Source: Treponema sp. (GTDB lineage Bacteria; Spirochaetota; Spirochaetia; Treponematales; Treponemataceae). Taken from it: a stretch of DNA of 64,000 nt. The notes under the pieces were generated by a model. That model was not told the origin of the DNA and searched no databases. It saw only the letters and a list, made by a program, of their open reading frames with translations. This document shows positions 45,687 through 53,400 of the stretch, one piece after another. How positions within the stretch are numbered: position 1 is the stretch's first letter; each line of letters starts with the position of its first letter. The position numbers and the translations under genes were made by a program. Location of the stretch: assembly GCA_016286365.1 (NCBI GenBank), contig JAEESN010000001.1:62001-126000 (forward strand), given 5' to 3'.

Positions 45687-46913
45687 ATGAAAATTGCTGT
45701 TGCCGGAACAGGATATGTAGGGCTTGCAAATGCAGTTCTTCTAGCTCAAAAAAATGAAGTTTTTGCTGTCGACATCATAAAAGAAAAAGTCGACATGATT
45801 AATTCTAAAAAATCTCCGATTGCAGATAAAGAAATAGAAGATTATCTTGCAAATCATAAACTTGATCTCATTGCAACAACTGATACTGAACTTGCATATA
45901 AAGATGCAAAATTCATTGTTATTGCAACACCAACAAATTATGATGCCGAAAAAAATTATTTTGATACTTCATCAGTTGAAGCTGTAATAAATATTGTAAA
46001 AAATATTAATCCAGCTGCATACATAGTTATAAAATCAACAATACCTGTGGGCTATACAAAATCACTTTCAGAAAAATATCCTGAACTTCATTTCCTTTTT
46101 AGCCCTGAATTTTTACGGGAAGGAAAAGCCCTTTATGATGATTTATATCCTTCTAGAATTATTGTAAGCTGTGACCTTGATAACAAGCAATCCGTTGAAA
46201 AAGCAAAAGAATTTGCAGATTTACTTAGAGAAGGATCTTTAAAACCTGATGTTACATGTTCTATCTTTAATTATACAGAAGCAGAAGCTGTAAAACTTTT
46301 TGCAAATACTTATCTTGCAATGCGCGTAGCGTATTTTAATGAACTCGATGGCTATGCTGAAATTCATGGACTTAATTCACAGCACATTATTGATGGGATG
46401 TGTTCTGATCCTAGAATCGGGAATTTTTACAATAATCCTTCCTTTGGTTATGGTGGTTATTGTCTTCCAAAAGATTCAAAACAACTTCTGGCAAATTTTA
46501 CTTCTGCACCTCCTTCTCCACATCATCTTATTGAAGCAATTGTTGAAGCAAATCGTGAACGAAAGGATTATGTTGCAGAAAAAGTTCTTGCTCTTTCTGG
46601 ATTTAAGAATGGGGATAACGAAGCCAATAAGAAAATCACTATAGGTATTTACAGGCTTACTATGAAATCTGGCTCTGATAATTTCAGACAGTCAAGTATT
46701 CAAGGAGTAATGAAACGTATAAAAGGCAAAGGAATTAATGTAATTGTCTATGAACCAACTTTAAAAGATGATGAGTTTTTTGGAAGTAAGGTTTATCGTG
46801 ATTTTAGTGAATTTGCAGAAAAATGTACTATGATTATTGCAAATAGGAATAATCATGAGCTTGAATCTGTAAAAGGCAAAGTTTATACAAGAGATATTTA
46901 TAAAGAAGACTGA
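45687..46913 (+). CDS. ugd: UDP-glucose 6-dehydrogenase
   Basis: A 408-residue enzyme that oxidises UDP-glucose to UDP-glucuronate with NAD. MKIAVAGTGYVGLANAVLLA is the Rossmann loop, FSPEFLREGKALYDDLYPSR the central signature, and C259 in SFGYGGYCLPKDSKQLLANF the catalytic cysteine. The last segment is the form seen in short Ugd/HasB enzymes rather than in UDP-GlcNAc dehydrogenases, although its neighbours would suit a GlcNAc-uronate route. AAGGAG precedes ATG. Confidence 0.87.
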   Translation: MKIAVAGTGYVGLANAVLLAQKNEVFAVDIIKEKVDMINSKKSPIADKEIEDYLANHKLDLIATTDTELAYKDAKFIVIATPTNYDAEKNYFDTSSVEAVINIVKNINPAAYIVIKSTIPVGYTKSLSEKYPELHFLFSPEFLREGKALYDDLYPSRIIVSCDLDNKQSVEKAKEFADLLREGSLKPDVTCSIFNYTEAEAVKLFANTYLAMRVAYFNELDGYAEIHGLNSQHIIDGMCSDPRIGNFYNNPSFGYGGYCLPKDSKQLLANFTSAPPSPHHLIEAIVEANRERKDYVAEKVLALSGFKNGDNEANKKITIGIYRLTMKSGSDNFRQSSIQGVMKRIKGKGINVIVYEPTLKDDEFFGSKVYRDFSEFAEKCTMIIANRNNHELESVKGKVYTRDIYKED

Positions 46914-46915
46914 TT

Positions 46916-48091
46916 ATGAAAATAAATTTAATGGACATAAAAAGACAACACGAAGAACATGCACAGGAATATGAAACTGCAGCTCTTGAAGTACTTCGCT
47001 CAGGTAACTATATTATGGGCGAAAATGTAAAGGCATTTGAAAAAGAATTTGCTGAATACGTTGGTGTAAAATATGCTGTTTCATGTGGTAATGGAACAGA
47101 CGCTCTTCATATAGCTTTACGTGCTTGTGGGATAAAACCTGGAGATGAAGTTATTACAACTCCGTTTACATTTTTTGCAACGGCAGAGGCAATTGCATCT
47201 GTTGGAGCAATACCTGTATTTGTTGACTGCGATGAAAATACTTACTGCATAGATGCATCTAAAATAGAAGATGCAGTTACACAGAAAACAAAGGCTATTA
47301 TTCCTGTACATTTTTATGGTCAACCTGCAGATATGGATAAAATTAATTCAATTGCTAAAAAACATAATCTTGTAGTAATCGAAGATTCCGCTCAGGCTTC
47401 TGGTTCTCTTTATAAGGGTAAAAAAACAGGAAACCTTGGAAATGCAGGATGTTTTTCTTTTTTCCCAACAAAAACTTTAGGCTGTGATGGTGATGGTGGT
47501 ATGATTACCACAAATGATGCTCATATTGCAGAGGCGGCCAGTGCTATCAGAGTTCACGGGTCTGGATTAAATGGTTTAAAAACATATAATTATTTAAAAG
47601 GTGAAAATCTTTTGAATGAAGAAAAAGATATAGATCTATCTACACCTAAGTATTACAACTTTATAATTGGTCAGAATTCACGATTGGATGAATTACAGGC
47701 AGCAATTTTAAGAAAGAAACTTACACATCTTGATGACTTTATAGAAAGAAGAAGAGCTCATGCACTTAAATACAATACAATGTTAAAAAGTACTTCATAT
47801 AGAATTCCATCTGAAGTACAAGATTCTGTAAATACATATTATCTTTATGCTCTTATGCATCCTAAGGCACAAGAAATCATGGCTGAGTTAAAAAAGAATG
47901 GAATAGGGACAGGCACATATTATCCTGTACCACTTCATGAACAGAAAGTATTCGAAAGTTTGGGATATAAGCATGGAGATTTCCCCGTCGCAGAAAAACT
48001 TTCTGCACAGACTTTTACAATACCGGTTTTCCCAGAGCTTCAAGAAGAAGAGCAGGATTTTATAATCAGCATTCTTAAAAAGTTTGCCTGA
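46916..48091 (+). CDS. DegT/DnrJ/EryC1 sugar aminotransferase (WlbC/WbpE-like)
   Basis: A 391-residue PLP enzyme that aminates a keto nucleotide sugar. SCGNGTDALHIALRA binds the cofactor phosphate, VIEDSAQASGS holds the catalytic aspartate region, and K186 in FSFFPTKTLGCDGDGGM is the PLP lysine. With the oxidoreductase and acetyltransferase it would carry out C3 oxidation, transamination and N-acetylation. It starts two bases after ugd and ends six bases before a convergent gene, with no clear terminator. Confidence 0.88.
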   Translation: MKINLMDIKRQHEEHAQEYETAALEVLRSGNYIMGENVKAFEKEFAEYVGVKYAVSCGNGTDALHIALRACGIKPGDEVITTPFTFFATAEAIASVGAIPVFVDCDENTYCIDASKIEDAVTQKTKAIIPVHFYGQPADMDKINSIAKKHNLVVIEDSAQASGSLYKGKKTGNLGNAGCFSFFPTKTLGCDGDGGMITTNDAHIAEAASAIRVHGSGLNGLKTYNYLKGENLLNEEKDIDLSTPKYYNFIIGQNSRLDELQAAILRKKLTHLDDFIERRRAHALKYNTMLKSTSYRIPSEVQDSVNTYYLYALMHPKAQEIMAELKKNGIGTGTYYPVPLHEQKVFESLGYKHGDFPVAEKLSAQTFTIPVFPELQEEEQDFIISILKKFA

Positions 48092-48096
48092 TATTT

Positions 48097-49266
48097 TTAT
48101 AGTTCTTTAATATATTTAAGGAATTGTTTTTTTATCTTACTCCATCTTTTGTTTTCAAGATTATAATCATAAAGCCTTTTTTTCTTTCGAAGTGCAGAAC
48201 GTATTTCTTTTACAAATTCTTCTGATGAATGTGTAACAGAAATGCCAATTTCTTTTAAAAGAGGTGTATCATAATAAGCTACAATAGGTCTTTTTGCAGC
48301 CATTGCCTGAAAATATTTAGCGGTAATTCCTGAAATTCTGGAACCATCACGTTTATTGTATGGAACAATAAAAACATCACAGTTTGTCATCCATTGTGGA
48401 ATTTCATTTGGCATAATTCCGGGGATATAAGTTATATTATTATATTCAGGTATTTTATTGTGAATAGATTCTGATGGGGTATTTGGACAGATAATTATGA
48501 AATTTAAGTCTTTATTATTTCCTGCAGATTCAAAAAGCATTTCCCAATCAGGTTCCCATGCACCAATATAAAGAACTGTATTATTCTTATTGAGAGGTTC
48601 AGGAATTGGGTATTTTTTTTCAAAAGGTTCTATATCTACACCATTTGTTAAGATTTTAAAATTAATTGTTTTTTCGAAGTCAGGAATATGTTTTTTATAA
48701 ATGTTTATAGAACCATCATTTACAAGTAAAGTTAAATCAGCTTTTTTTATAATGTTGGTTTCATTTTTTACATAGCGTTTAATGGCTCCTTCAAACATAA
48801 GAGGGTCGCTGGGCCTATAAACAATTTTTGCGTTTGGAAATAATTTTTTAATTTTATCTACAAGAACTATCCCATCATTACTTTCAAAAACAAAAACTGA
48901 TGTATTGGAAAAATATTTTTGTGAAAATTTTTTGAAAGATGAAAATGATGATTTTAAGAAAAAATTCATCATGAAGTCTGGAAGAATTTTTCCTAATGAA
49001 TCTGGAAGACGCATGGTTTTAAAAGTAACATTATGAAGAATAGAATAACCAACTTTATAATCAATTCCATCTACAAGTTCCGAAATTGATTTTTTATTAT
49101 ACAATTCAGTTTTCATGAAACAGCCGTAGTAGGGGCGTGGGAAACTGAAGAAAACGGTTTCGATGCCATCCTCACACGATGCTTCTGCAAATTTATGAAA
49201 GCCACCAAGTCTTTTTGTGATCCAGTTATGCGCAGTTATAAAAACAATTTTATTTATTTTCTTCAT
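48097..49266 (-). CDS. Glycosyltransferase, GumK-like
   Basis: A 389-residue GT-B enzyme. The start KKINKIVFITAHNWITKRLG and IVYRPSDPLMFEGAIKRYV resemble the GumK (GT70) group of glucuronosyltransferases. The donor half has VLYIGAWEPDWEMLFESAG and VFIVPYNKRDGSRISGITAKYFQAMAAKRP. The neighbouring ugd would supply UDP-glucuronate, which supports but does not prove this donor. It runs against the ugd/DegT operon. Its start codon is overlapped by the frame of an Rpn remnant. Confidence 0.6.
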   Translation of the reverse strand: MKKINKIVFITAHNWITKRLGGFHKFAEASCEDGIETVFFSFPRPYYGCFMKTELYNKKSISELVDGIDYKVGYSILHNVTFKTMRLPDSLGKILPDFMMNFFLKSSFSSFKKFSQKYFSNTSVFVFESNDGIVLVDKIKKLFPNAKIVYRPSDPLMFEGAIKRYVKNETNIIKKADLTLLVNDGSINIYKKHIPDFEKTINFKILTNGVDIEPFEKKYPIPEPLNKNNTVLYIGAWEPDWEMLFESAGNNKDLNFIIICPNTPSESIHNKIPEYNNITYIPGIMPNEIPQWMTNCDVFIVPYNKRDGSRISGITAKYFQAMAAKRPIVAYYDTPLLKEIGISVTHSSEEFVKEIRSALRKKKRLYDYNLENKRWSKIKKQFLKYIKEL

Positions 49267-49391
49267 ATTATGTAATCTCGTTTGGTAACAATTATTTTTT
49301 CAATGAAATTATATAATTTTATGATTCTGATTTCTACGTATCTATGTAATTTTTCAATATAATCATCACCAGTTTTGTTCGAGATAAAAAA
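49263..49391 (-). pseudogene. Remnant of an Rpn-family paralogue
   Basis: The frame directly after the Rpn stop codon encodes FFISNKTGDDYIEKLHRYVE, which matches FFISNKTGDDYTSRLRKYVK inside the intact gene. At DNA level 33 bases (49359-49391 versus 49639-49671) differ at three positions. The remnant has no start codon and runs into the start of the GumK-like gene. It is a leftover of a tandem duplication. Confidence 0.75.
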
Positions 49392-49392
49392 G

Positions 49393-50208
49393 TTATTTCT
49401 TTATTGTTTCCGCAAGTTTCTGAACCTTTTCGAGTGGTAGGCCGAGGCATTCAGTGATAATACTTTCGGATATACCTTTTTTCAACAAGTTTACAGCACT
49501 TTCTTCTGCTTTTTTATTTTCACCTTTCTCCATGCCATCTTCAAAAGCATAATTCTGCATCATCTCTACGGTCATATACTGTTTCCTCCAATCTGAATTG
49601 CGTCTGGCATCTTTTACATATTTGCGTAATCTGGAAGTATAATCATCACCAGTTTTATTTGAAATAAAAAAATTGAAGAACTTCTTTAATTTTTCATCCT
49701 TAATCATCTTAGCACAGATTGGAGCAATAAAAAAGAGTTTATATGTCCGGTCTCCAAATTTTAAGTCTCTGTCTTCTCTACAGGTGTTTTCAAACGTATA
49801 GACAGGAAGTTCTTTCCCAAAAATATCAGACATACAAATAAAAATGATATATGAATCCTTGAGTTTTCTATACGTCTGCCCCGGCTTTAACATATCTACA
49901 TCCATCACACTCTGATAGTATCTTGCACGCTCCGGAAGATCATGTGTATTTACAACCTGAACTTCAACATCGTAAACGTGGTCTGAATCTTTTACATAAA
50001 CATCAAGTCTTATGGCTTTTGCATCATGATCGATAATCAATGTTTCTTCGTTAGCCATCTCCATGTTTTCAATCTTGATGTGTAATAAAAGTTCAAGAAG
50101 ATGCTTACAGGCTTCCGGGTGTGTGTGCATTACCTTGTAAAAGATAAAGTTGTTAGCAAGAGTGATGTTCTCCCATTTTTCTTCAAGGGATAAAGTTTTT
50201 TCATCCAT
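49393..50208 (-). CDS. Rpn-family PD-(D/E)XK nuclease/transposase-like protein 1
   Basis: A 271-residue protein of the Rpn/transposase-like PD-(D/E)XK group. The nuclease core shows RLDVYVKDSDHVYDVEVQ (D ... ExQ), followed by HDLPERARYYQSVMDVDMLK and YIIFICMSDIFG, all family hallmarks. The C-terminal tail contains KKAEESAVNLLKKGISESII, a tail shared with the second Rpn gene. Known members promote RecA-independent recombination or cleave DNA; many occur as variable paralogues. AAGGAG lies seven bases before ATG. It is accompanied by its own truncated duplicate downstream. Confidence 0.85.
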   Translation of the reverse strand: MDEKTLSLEEKWENITLANNFIFYKVMHTHPEACKHLLELLLHIKIENMEMANEETLIIDHDAKAIRLDVYVKDSDHVYDVEVQVVNTHDLPERARYYQSVMDVDMLKPGQTYRKLKDSYIIFICMSDIFGKELPVYTFENTCREDRDLKFGDRTYKLFFIAPICAKMIKDEKLKKFFNFFISNKTGDDYTSRLRKYVKDARRNSDWRKQYMTVEMMQNYAFEDGMEKGENKKAEESAVNLLKKGISESIITECLGLPLEKVQKLAETIKK

Positions 50209-50386
50209 AGTAAATCTCCTTTTTCATAAAACTTCACACCTATATATAGACAAAGTTTGCCAAAAAAAGGAGCGTTTTGAGAAAAAAATTTTAAAAAAGA
50301 TTATTTCAAAAAAAGATCATTTTCTGGGTATTCAAAAAACGAGGTTGAATTATGAAAGGTAGAGGGGTGTTTTTGCGATTTTAAAA

Positions 50387-50938
50387 TTATGCTTCCAGGA
50401 TTCTTTCGATTGCCTGTGTACAATCTAAGGTATGATAGGCTGGATAAAGAGTATGCATCATCTGGGCATCACATTTTTTTGCGATTGATTTGCTATCCTG
50501 ATTTGTAAGAAAATGCCAGTAACGGTAGGTATATCCAATCCAGAAAAGTGATTCAGAATCATATGTTTTTCCTGTTTTGATATTGGGATTTTCTTCCATA
50601 ACATCATAAAGCAGATTTTCTTCTCCCATCCATTGTGTTCTGTCGAACGGTAAATCAAAAAACTTAGCAGTCTGACTTTGCATATAAAAATCAATAAACT
50701 CTTTACTGTCTAAATTTTTTTTTGCAGAAAGTTCAAACATTTTTCCCTGTACGGCACATAATTGCCGTTCAAATTGAGAAAGATTATGTAGGTTACTCAT
50801 TAAGGTTAATGGTTGTTCGGATTCAGTGCCCATATAAAAGCCAGTTCCAAAATCACAAAGATTGCGGCTTATTGGTTGTATTTTTCCTTTGAGACCATTT
50901 TTTGAACCATGATAGAGTTGAATAATCTGTTCTGACAT
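50387..50938 (-). CDS. DUF3990-type protein (ADP-ribosyltransferase-like fold suspected)
   Basis: A 183-residue cytoplasmic protein. LYHGSKNGLKGKIQP and RNLCDFGTGFYMGTESEQPL match the DUF3990 opening, which resembles the H-G-S element of ADP-ribosyltransferase-fold proteins. The C-terminal part has SLFWIGYTYRYWHFLTNQDS, a segment I have seen in small accessory proteins of gut bacteria. No partner antitoxin is obvious. It stands between two Rpn genes with non-coding AT-rich sequence on its 3' side (50209-50386). Toxin or effector function is speculation. Confidence 0.6.
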   Translation of the reverse strand: MSEQIIQLYHGSKNGLKGKIQPISRNLCDFGTGFYMGTESEQPLTLMSNLHNLSQFERQLCAVQGKMFELSAKKNLDSKEFIDFYMQSQTAKFFDLPFDRTQWMGEENLLYDVMEENPNIKTGKTYDSESLFWIGYTYRYWHFLTNQDSKSIAKKCDAQMMHTLYPAYHTLDCTQAIERILEA

Positions 50939-50980
50939 ATTTATAACTTAAAAATATTTTACCATAAAAAAGAATTATTG

Positions 50981-52288
50981 TTAATTTTTCGATTTAGAAT
51001 ACAAACTTATAATCAAATCCTTGCCGCTTGAAGTATAGAACTTTGGTGCTGCACGAACGTGTATAAAATCAAAATTTTGGGGGTTATTTTCTAATTCTTC
51101 ATATGAAATAAAGCATTCAACTAAATTATTTCCCTTTGCGATTCCGGCTTTTACTTTTTCTATATTTACTGACGGAACCATATCATCATCTTTGTGGTGA
51201 TAGACGTAAACTGGTTTTGTTACTTTCCATCCGCTTGCAAGGCTGTTATAAGAAAGGGCTTTTTTAAGATCTTTATGTAGTTTTGAATTTGGATTTTGTA
51301 AATCAGGTGTGATGAGTTTATTCAAATCCTGGAAATACAAAAATTCATTAATTTTAGAAGCTAAATTAATATTTTTCGCATCAAGCCCGGCTTTAATTCC
51401 CGAAGCTAAAAATTCATCAGTAAAGAAATCTTTTAATTTATATCCTTCCATGCATTTGTAACCGGCGCTCATAATACCTTTTACAACCAGGTAAATCAGA
51501 TTTGGATAAACAATACCATTTCCATCAGGGCCTTTGCTTAAAAAACTTTCCATTGTAGCCGGTAAATCATGAGGGCCTGCTCCAGAGTAACATTTCTGAA
51601 GGTTAATCGTAGATTTTAGACCGGAAGGAATATAATTTTCTACGGCACGCATTGTTCCCAAAGATGTCTGTCCGCCCTGAGAATATCCGATTACATAAGA
51701 TTTATACCCGTTTTTAAGCTGGATATTAAAAGCTGATTGATTATTCATTACAGAAAGAACTGAATCGATGATGTTTCTTGCGCAGAGATTTGTAATCATG
51801 TATGGATGATCTTTATTTGCAGATGCTCCGTATCCAAGATAATCAGGAGCGATAAGAAGGGCTTTTATTTTTTTATCATCTGGAATTCCCCGATATACCA
51901 ATTCATCTTCTATTTCTTTAACACTGAATGATGCATATTTACATTTACTTGGAGCTTCGCTGTTGCTGCTGATTGTTCCATGGCAATCGATGATTACTAT
52001 ATCAATCTGTACTGTATCGGAAGTGTTTGCCGGATTAAGATATTCAAGATAAGCACTGCATGTAACAGGCTGATTTTCCTGATCGATAGTATTATAATTA
52101 TATGTATAATACTTTACGGCGCCTGAATTGTTTGTGCCATAATTCGTATTGGATACACTAAAATCCCAGGTAGCGCTGTATCCAAAATAATTTTTGTTTT
52201 CGTTTTCTGTGTTTTCTTCGACGTTGCTTGAACATCCAAGAATGATTGTTGCAATTAAAATAGTGAATAAATATTTAAGTTTTTTCAT
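50981..52288 (-). CDS. Lipoprotein alpha/beta hydrolase (lipase/esterase-like)
   Basis: A 435-residue lipoprotein. The signal peptide ends in IATIILGC, a lipobox, followed by a polar Asn/Glu tether. The catalytic serine lies in VIGYSQGGQTSLG, and candidate aspartate and histidine are in YVYHHKDDDMVPS and FDFIHVRAAPKF. The overall plan resembles secreted lipase/esterase families acting on the cell surface or in the periplasm. I choose ATG 52288; the longer frame from 52324 starts inside the promoter. Promoter and start form a leaderless arrangement. Confidence 0.75.
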   Translation of the reverse strand: MKKLKYLFTILIATIILGCSSNVEENTENENKNYFGYSATWDFSVSNTNYGTNNSGAVKYYTYNYNTIDQENQPVTCSAYLEYLNPANTSDTVQIDIVIIDCHGTISSNSEAPSKCKYASFSVKEIEDELVYRGIPDDKKIKALLIAPDYLGYGASANKDHPYMITNLCARNIIDSVLSVMNNQSAFNIQLKNGYKSYVIGYSQGGQTSLGTMRAVENYIPSGLKSTINLQKCYSGAGPHDLPATMESFLSKGPDGNGIVYPNLIYLVVKGIMSAGYKCMEGYKLKDFFTDEFLASGIKAGLDAKNINLASKINEFLYFQDLNKLITPDLQNPNSKLHKDLKKALSYNSLASGWKVTKPVYVYHHKDDDMVPSVNIEKVKAGIAKGNNLVECFISYEELENNPQNFDFIHVRAAPKFYTSSGKDLIISLYSKSKN

Positions 52289-52295
52289 AAGAGAG

Positions 52296-52324
52296 ATTAT
52301 AACATTTTTGTATATTTGTGTCAC
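52296..52324 (-). promoter_or_regulatory. Promoter of the lipoprotein esterase, leaderless geometry
   Basis: On the minus strand GTGACA (52319-52324), a 17-base spacer and perfect TATAAT (52296-52301) are followed by seven bases and then ATG (52288). No Shine-Dalgarno sequence is present. Confidence 0.75.
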
Positions 52325-52327
52325 AGG

Positions 52328-53224
52328 CTATGATTCAATGGATTTGGCAAGTTCCCGAACTTTTTCGAGTGGGAGGCCAGTAACTTGTGTAACCTGTTCA
52401 GGAGTAGCTATCTGTAATTTTAATAAATTCACAGCGCTTTCTTCTGCCTTTTTATTTGCACCGTCTTCGAAGGCTTCTTCTTTCTGAACTTCTAAATCTA
52501 ATTCATAGTTATATGGATCTAAAAACATATTGATAACCTCCGTACATTTTCGTTTAAGATAATCTGGCAGGATGTTTTTCTTGATTGCTTCCCTTACTGC
52601 CTTTTCAAGTAATTTTGCTTTTGCTTCTTTGGATTCTGCATTCTCTGTTACCTGAAGCCTGTATATAATCTCTATAAAATCACAGTACTGCTTAAGAATA
52701 TCACATTTTTTTATAACAGGCAAACTTTCTGCAACCCCATTCTGAATATTGATAAGTTTTACGGTCACCTCAGAAAACGGTTCTTCTTGTGGAACAATAA
52801 ATGCATCTGAAAGTTTTAAGGTCTGTTCTTTAGGAAGTTTATCTTTCCCATTATAAAAAACATAAAACTCAGGGCTCGGGATTTTAAACAATTTTTGCTT
52901 ATATTTTGCCTTAGCTGGAATTATCCCGTACATAATATGCACAAAATATTCCATCATTCTGAACGGCATATTTTCGTTAACCGTACTCTGATGCTCAATA
53001 AAAACAATGAGTTTATTATTCACCAGCATGCTGATGTCGTTATAAACGCTCCTGAAAATATTCTGCGGGATAGTCTTTCTCTCGAGCACAGTATCTTCAA
53101 GCTTTAAATCCGTTCCGTGAATCGCATTGTAAAGTGAAAGAAAATTTTTCTTTCCCACAAGTTCATCATCAGCAAAAAGATCCGCGAACAGTGATGATTT
53201 AATTTCACGATTTTCATTAGCCAT
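52328..53224 (-). CDS. Rpn-family PD-(D/E)XK nuclease/transposase-like protein 2
   Basis: A 298-residue protein starting MANENREIKSSLFADLFADD. The nuclease core shows YNDISMLVNNKLIVFIEHQS (D ... ExQ), then MPFRMMEYFVHIMYGII and FYVFYNGKDKLP, typical of this family. The tail KKAEESAVNLLKLQIATPEQ repeats that of the first Rpn protein. I choose ATG 53224 because AGGAGG lies seven bases upstream; the longer open frame from 53380 is not supported. Paired Rpn genes with a common tail suggest shuffling or duplication in this region. Confidence 0.85.
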   Translation of the reverse strand: MANENREIKSSLFADLFADDELVGKKNFLSLYNAIHGTDLKLEDTVLERKTIPQNIFRSVYNDISMLVNNKLIVFIEHQSTVNENMPFRMMEYFVHIMYGIIPAKAKYKQKLFKIPSPEFYVFYNGKDKLPKEQTLKLSDAFIVPQEEPFSEVTVKLINIQNGVAESLPVIKKCDILKQYCDFIEIIYRLQVTENAESKEAKAKLLEKAVREAIKKNILPDYLKRKCTEVINMFLDPYNYELDLEVQKEEAFEDGANKKAEESAVNLLKLQIATPEQVTQVTGLPLEKVRELAKSIES

Positions 53225-53364
53225 ATTAAATCCTCCTTCAAAAGAAAAAAGTTCATACTTTAATATTGCTTTTTTACGCGATTTCGGACCATTTTTGGAA
53301 ATTTTTTTTAAAATTTTTTTTCTCCCGAAAAGTGCCAGCACACCCCTGCGGATTTCATTTTTTC

Positions 53365-53393
53365 TTCTATTTTGTTGCAATATATAGTATAAT
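53365..53393 (+). promoter_or_regulatory. Promoter of the large beta-helix lipoprotein, leaderless geometry
   Basis: A perfect TATAAT (53388-53393) stands seven bases before ATG 53401. TTCTAT (53365-53370) at 17 bases is a weak -35. The GGGG between box and ATG is too close to act as a Shine-Dalgarno site. Confidence 0.55.
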
Positions 53394-53400
53394 TTGGGGT

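Noticed and set aside
49263..53224. Insertion sequence or transposon bounded by the two Rpn genes
   Set aside because: No terminal inverted repeats or target-site duplications could be found; Rpn proteins are not classic IS transposases.
53225..53380. Upstream extension of the second Rpn gene (start at 53380)
   Set aside because: AGGAGG stands seven bases before ATG 53224, and the extra residues are a basic low-complexity stretch not matching the family.
53266..53400. In-frame upstream extension of the large lipoprotein (start at 53266)
   Set aside because: It would place 45 residues before the signal peptide and lipobox, and the -10 box lies inside it. ATG 53401 fits the signal sequence and promoter.
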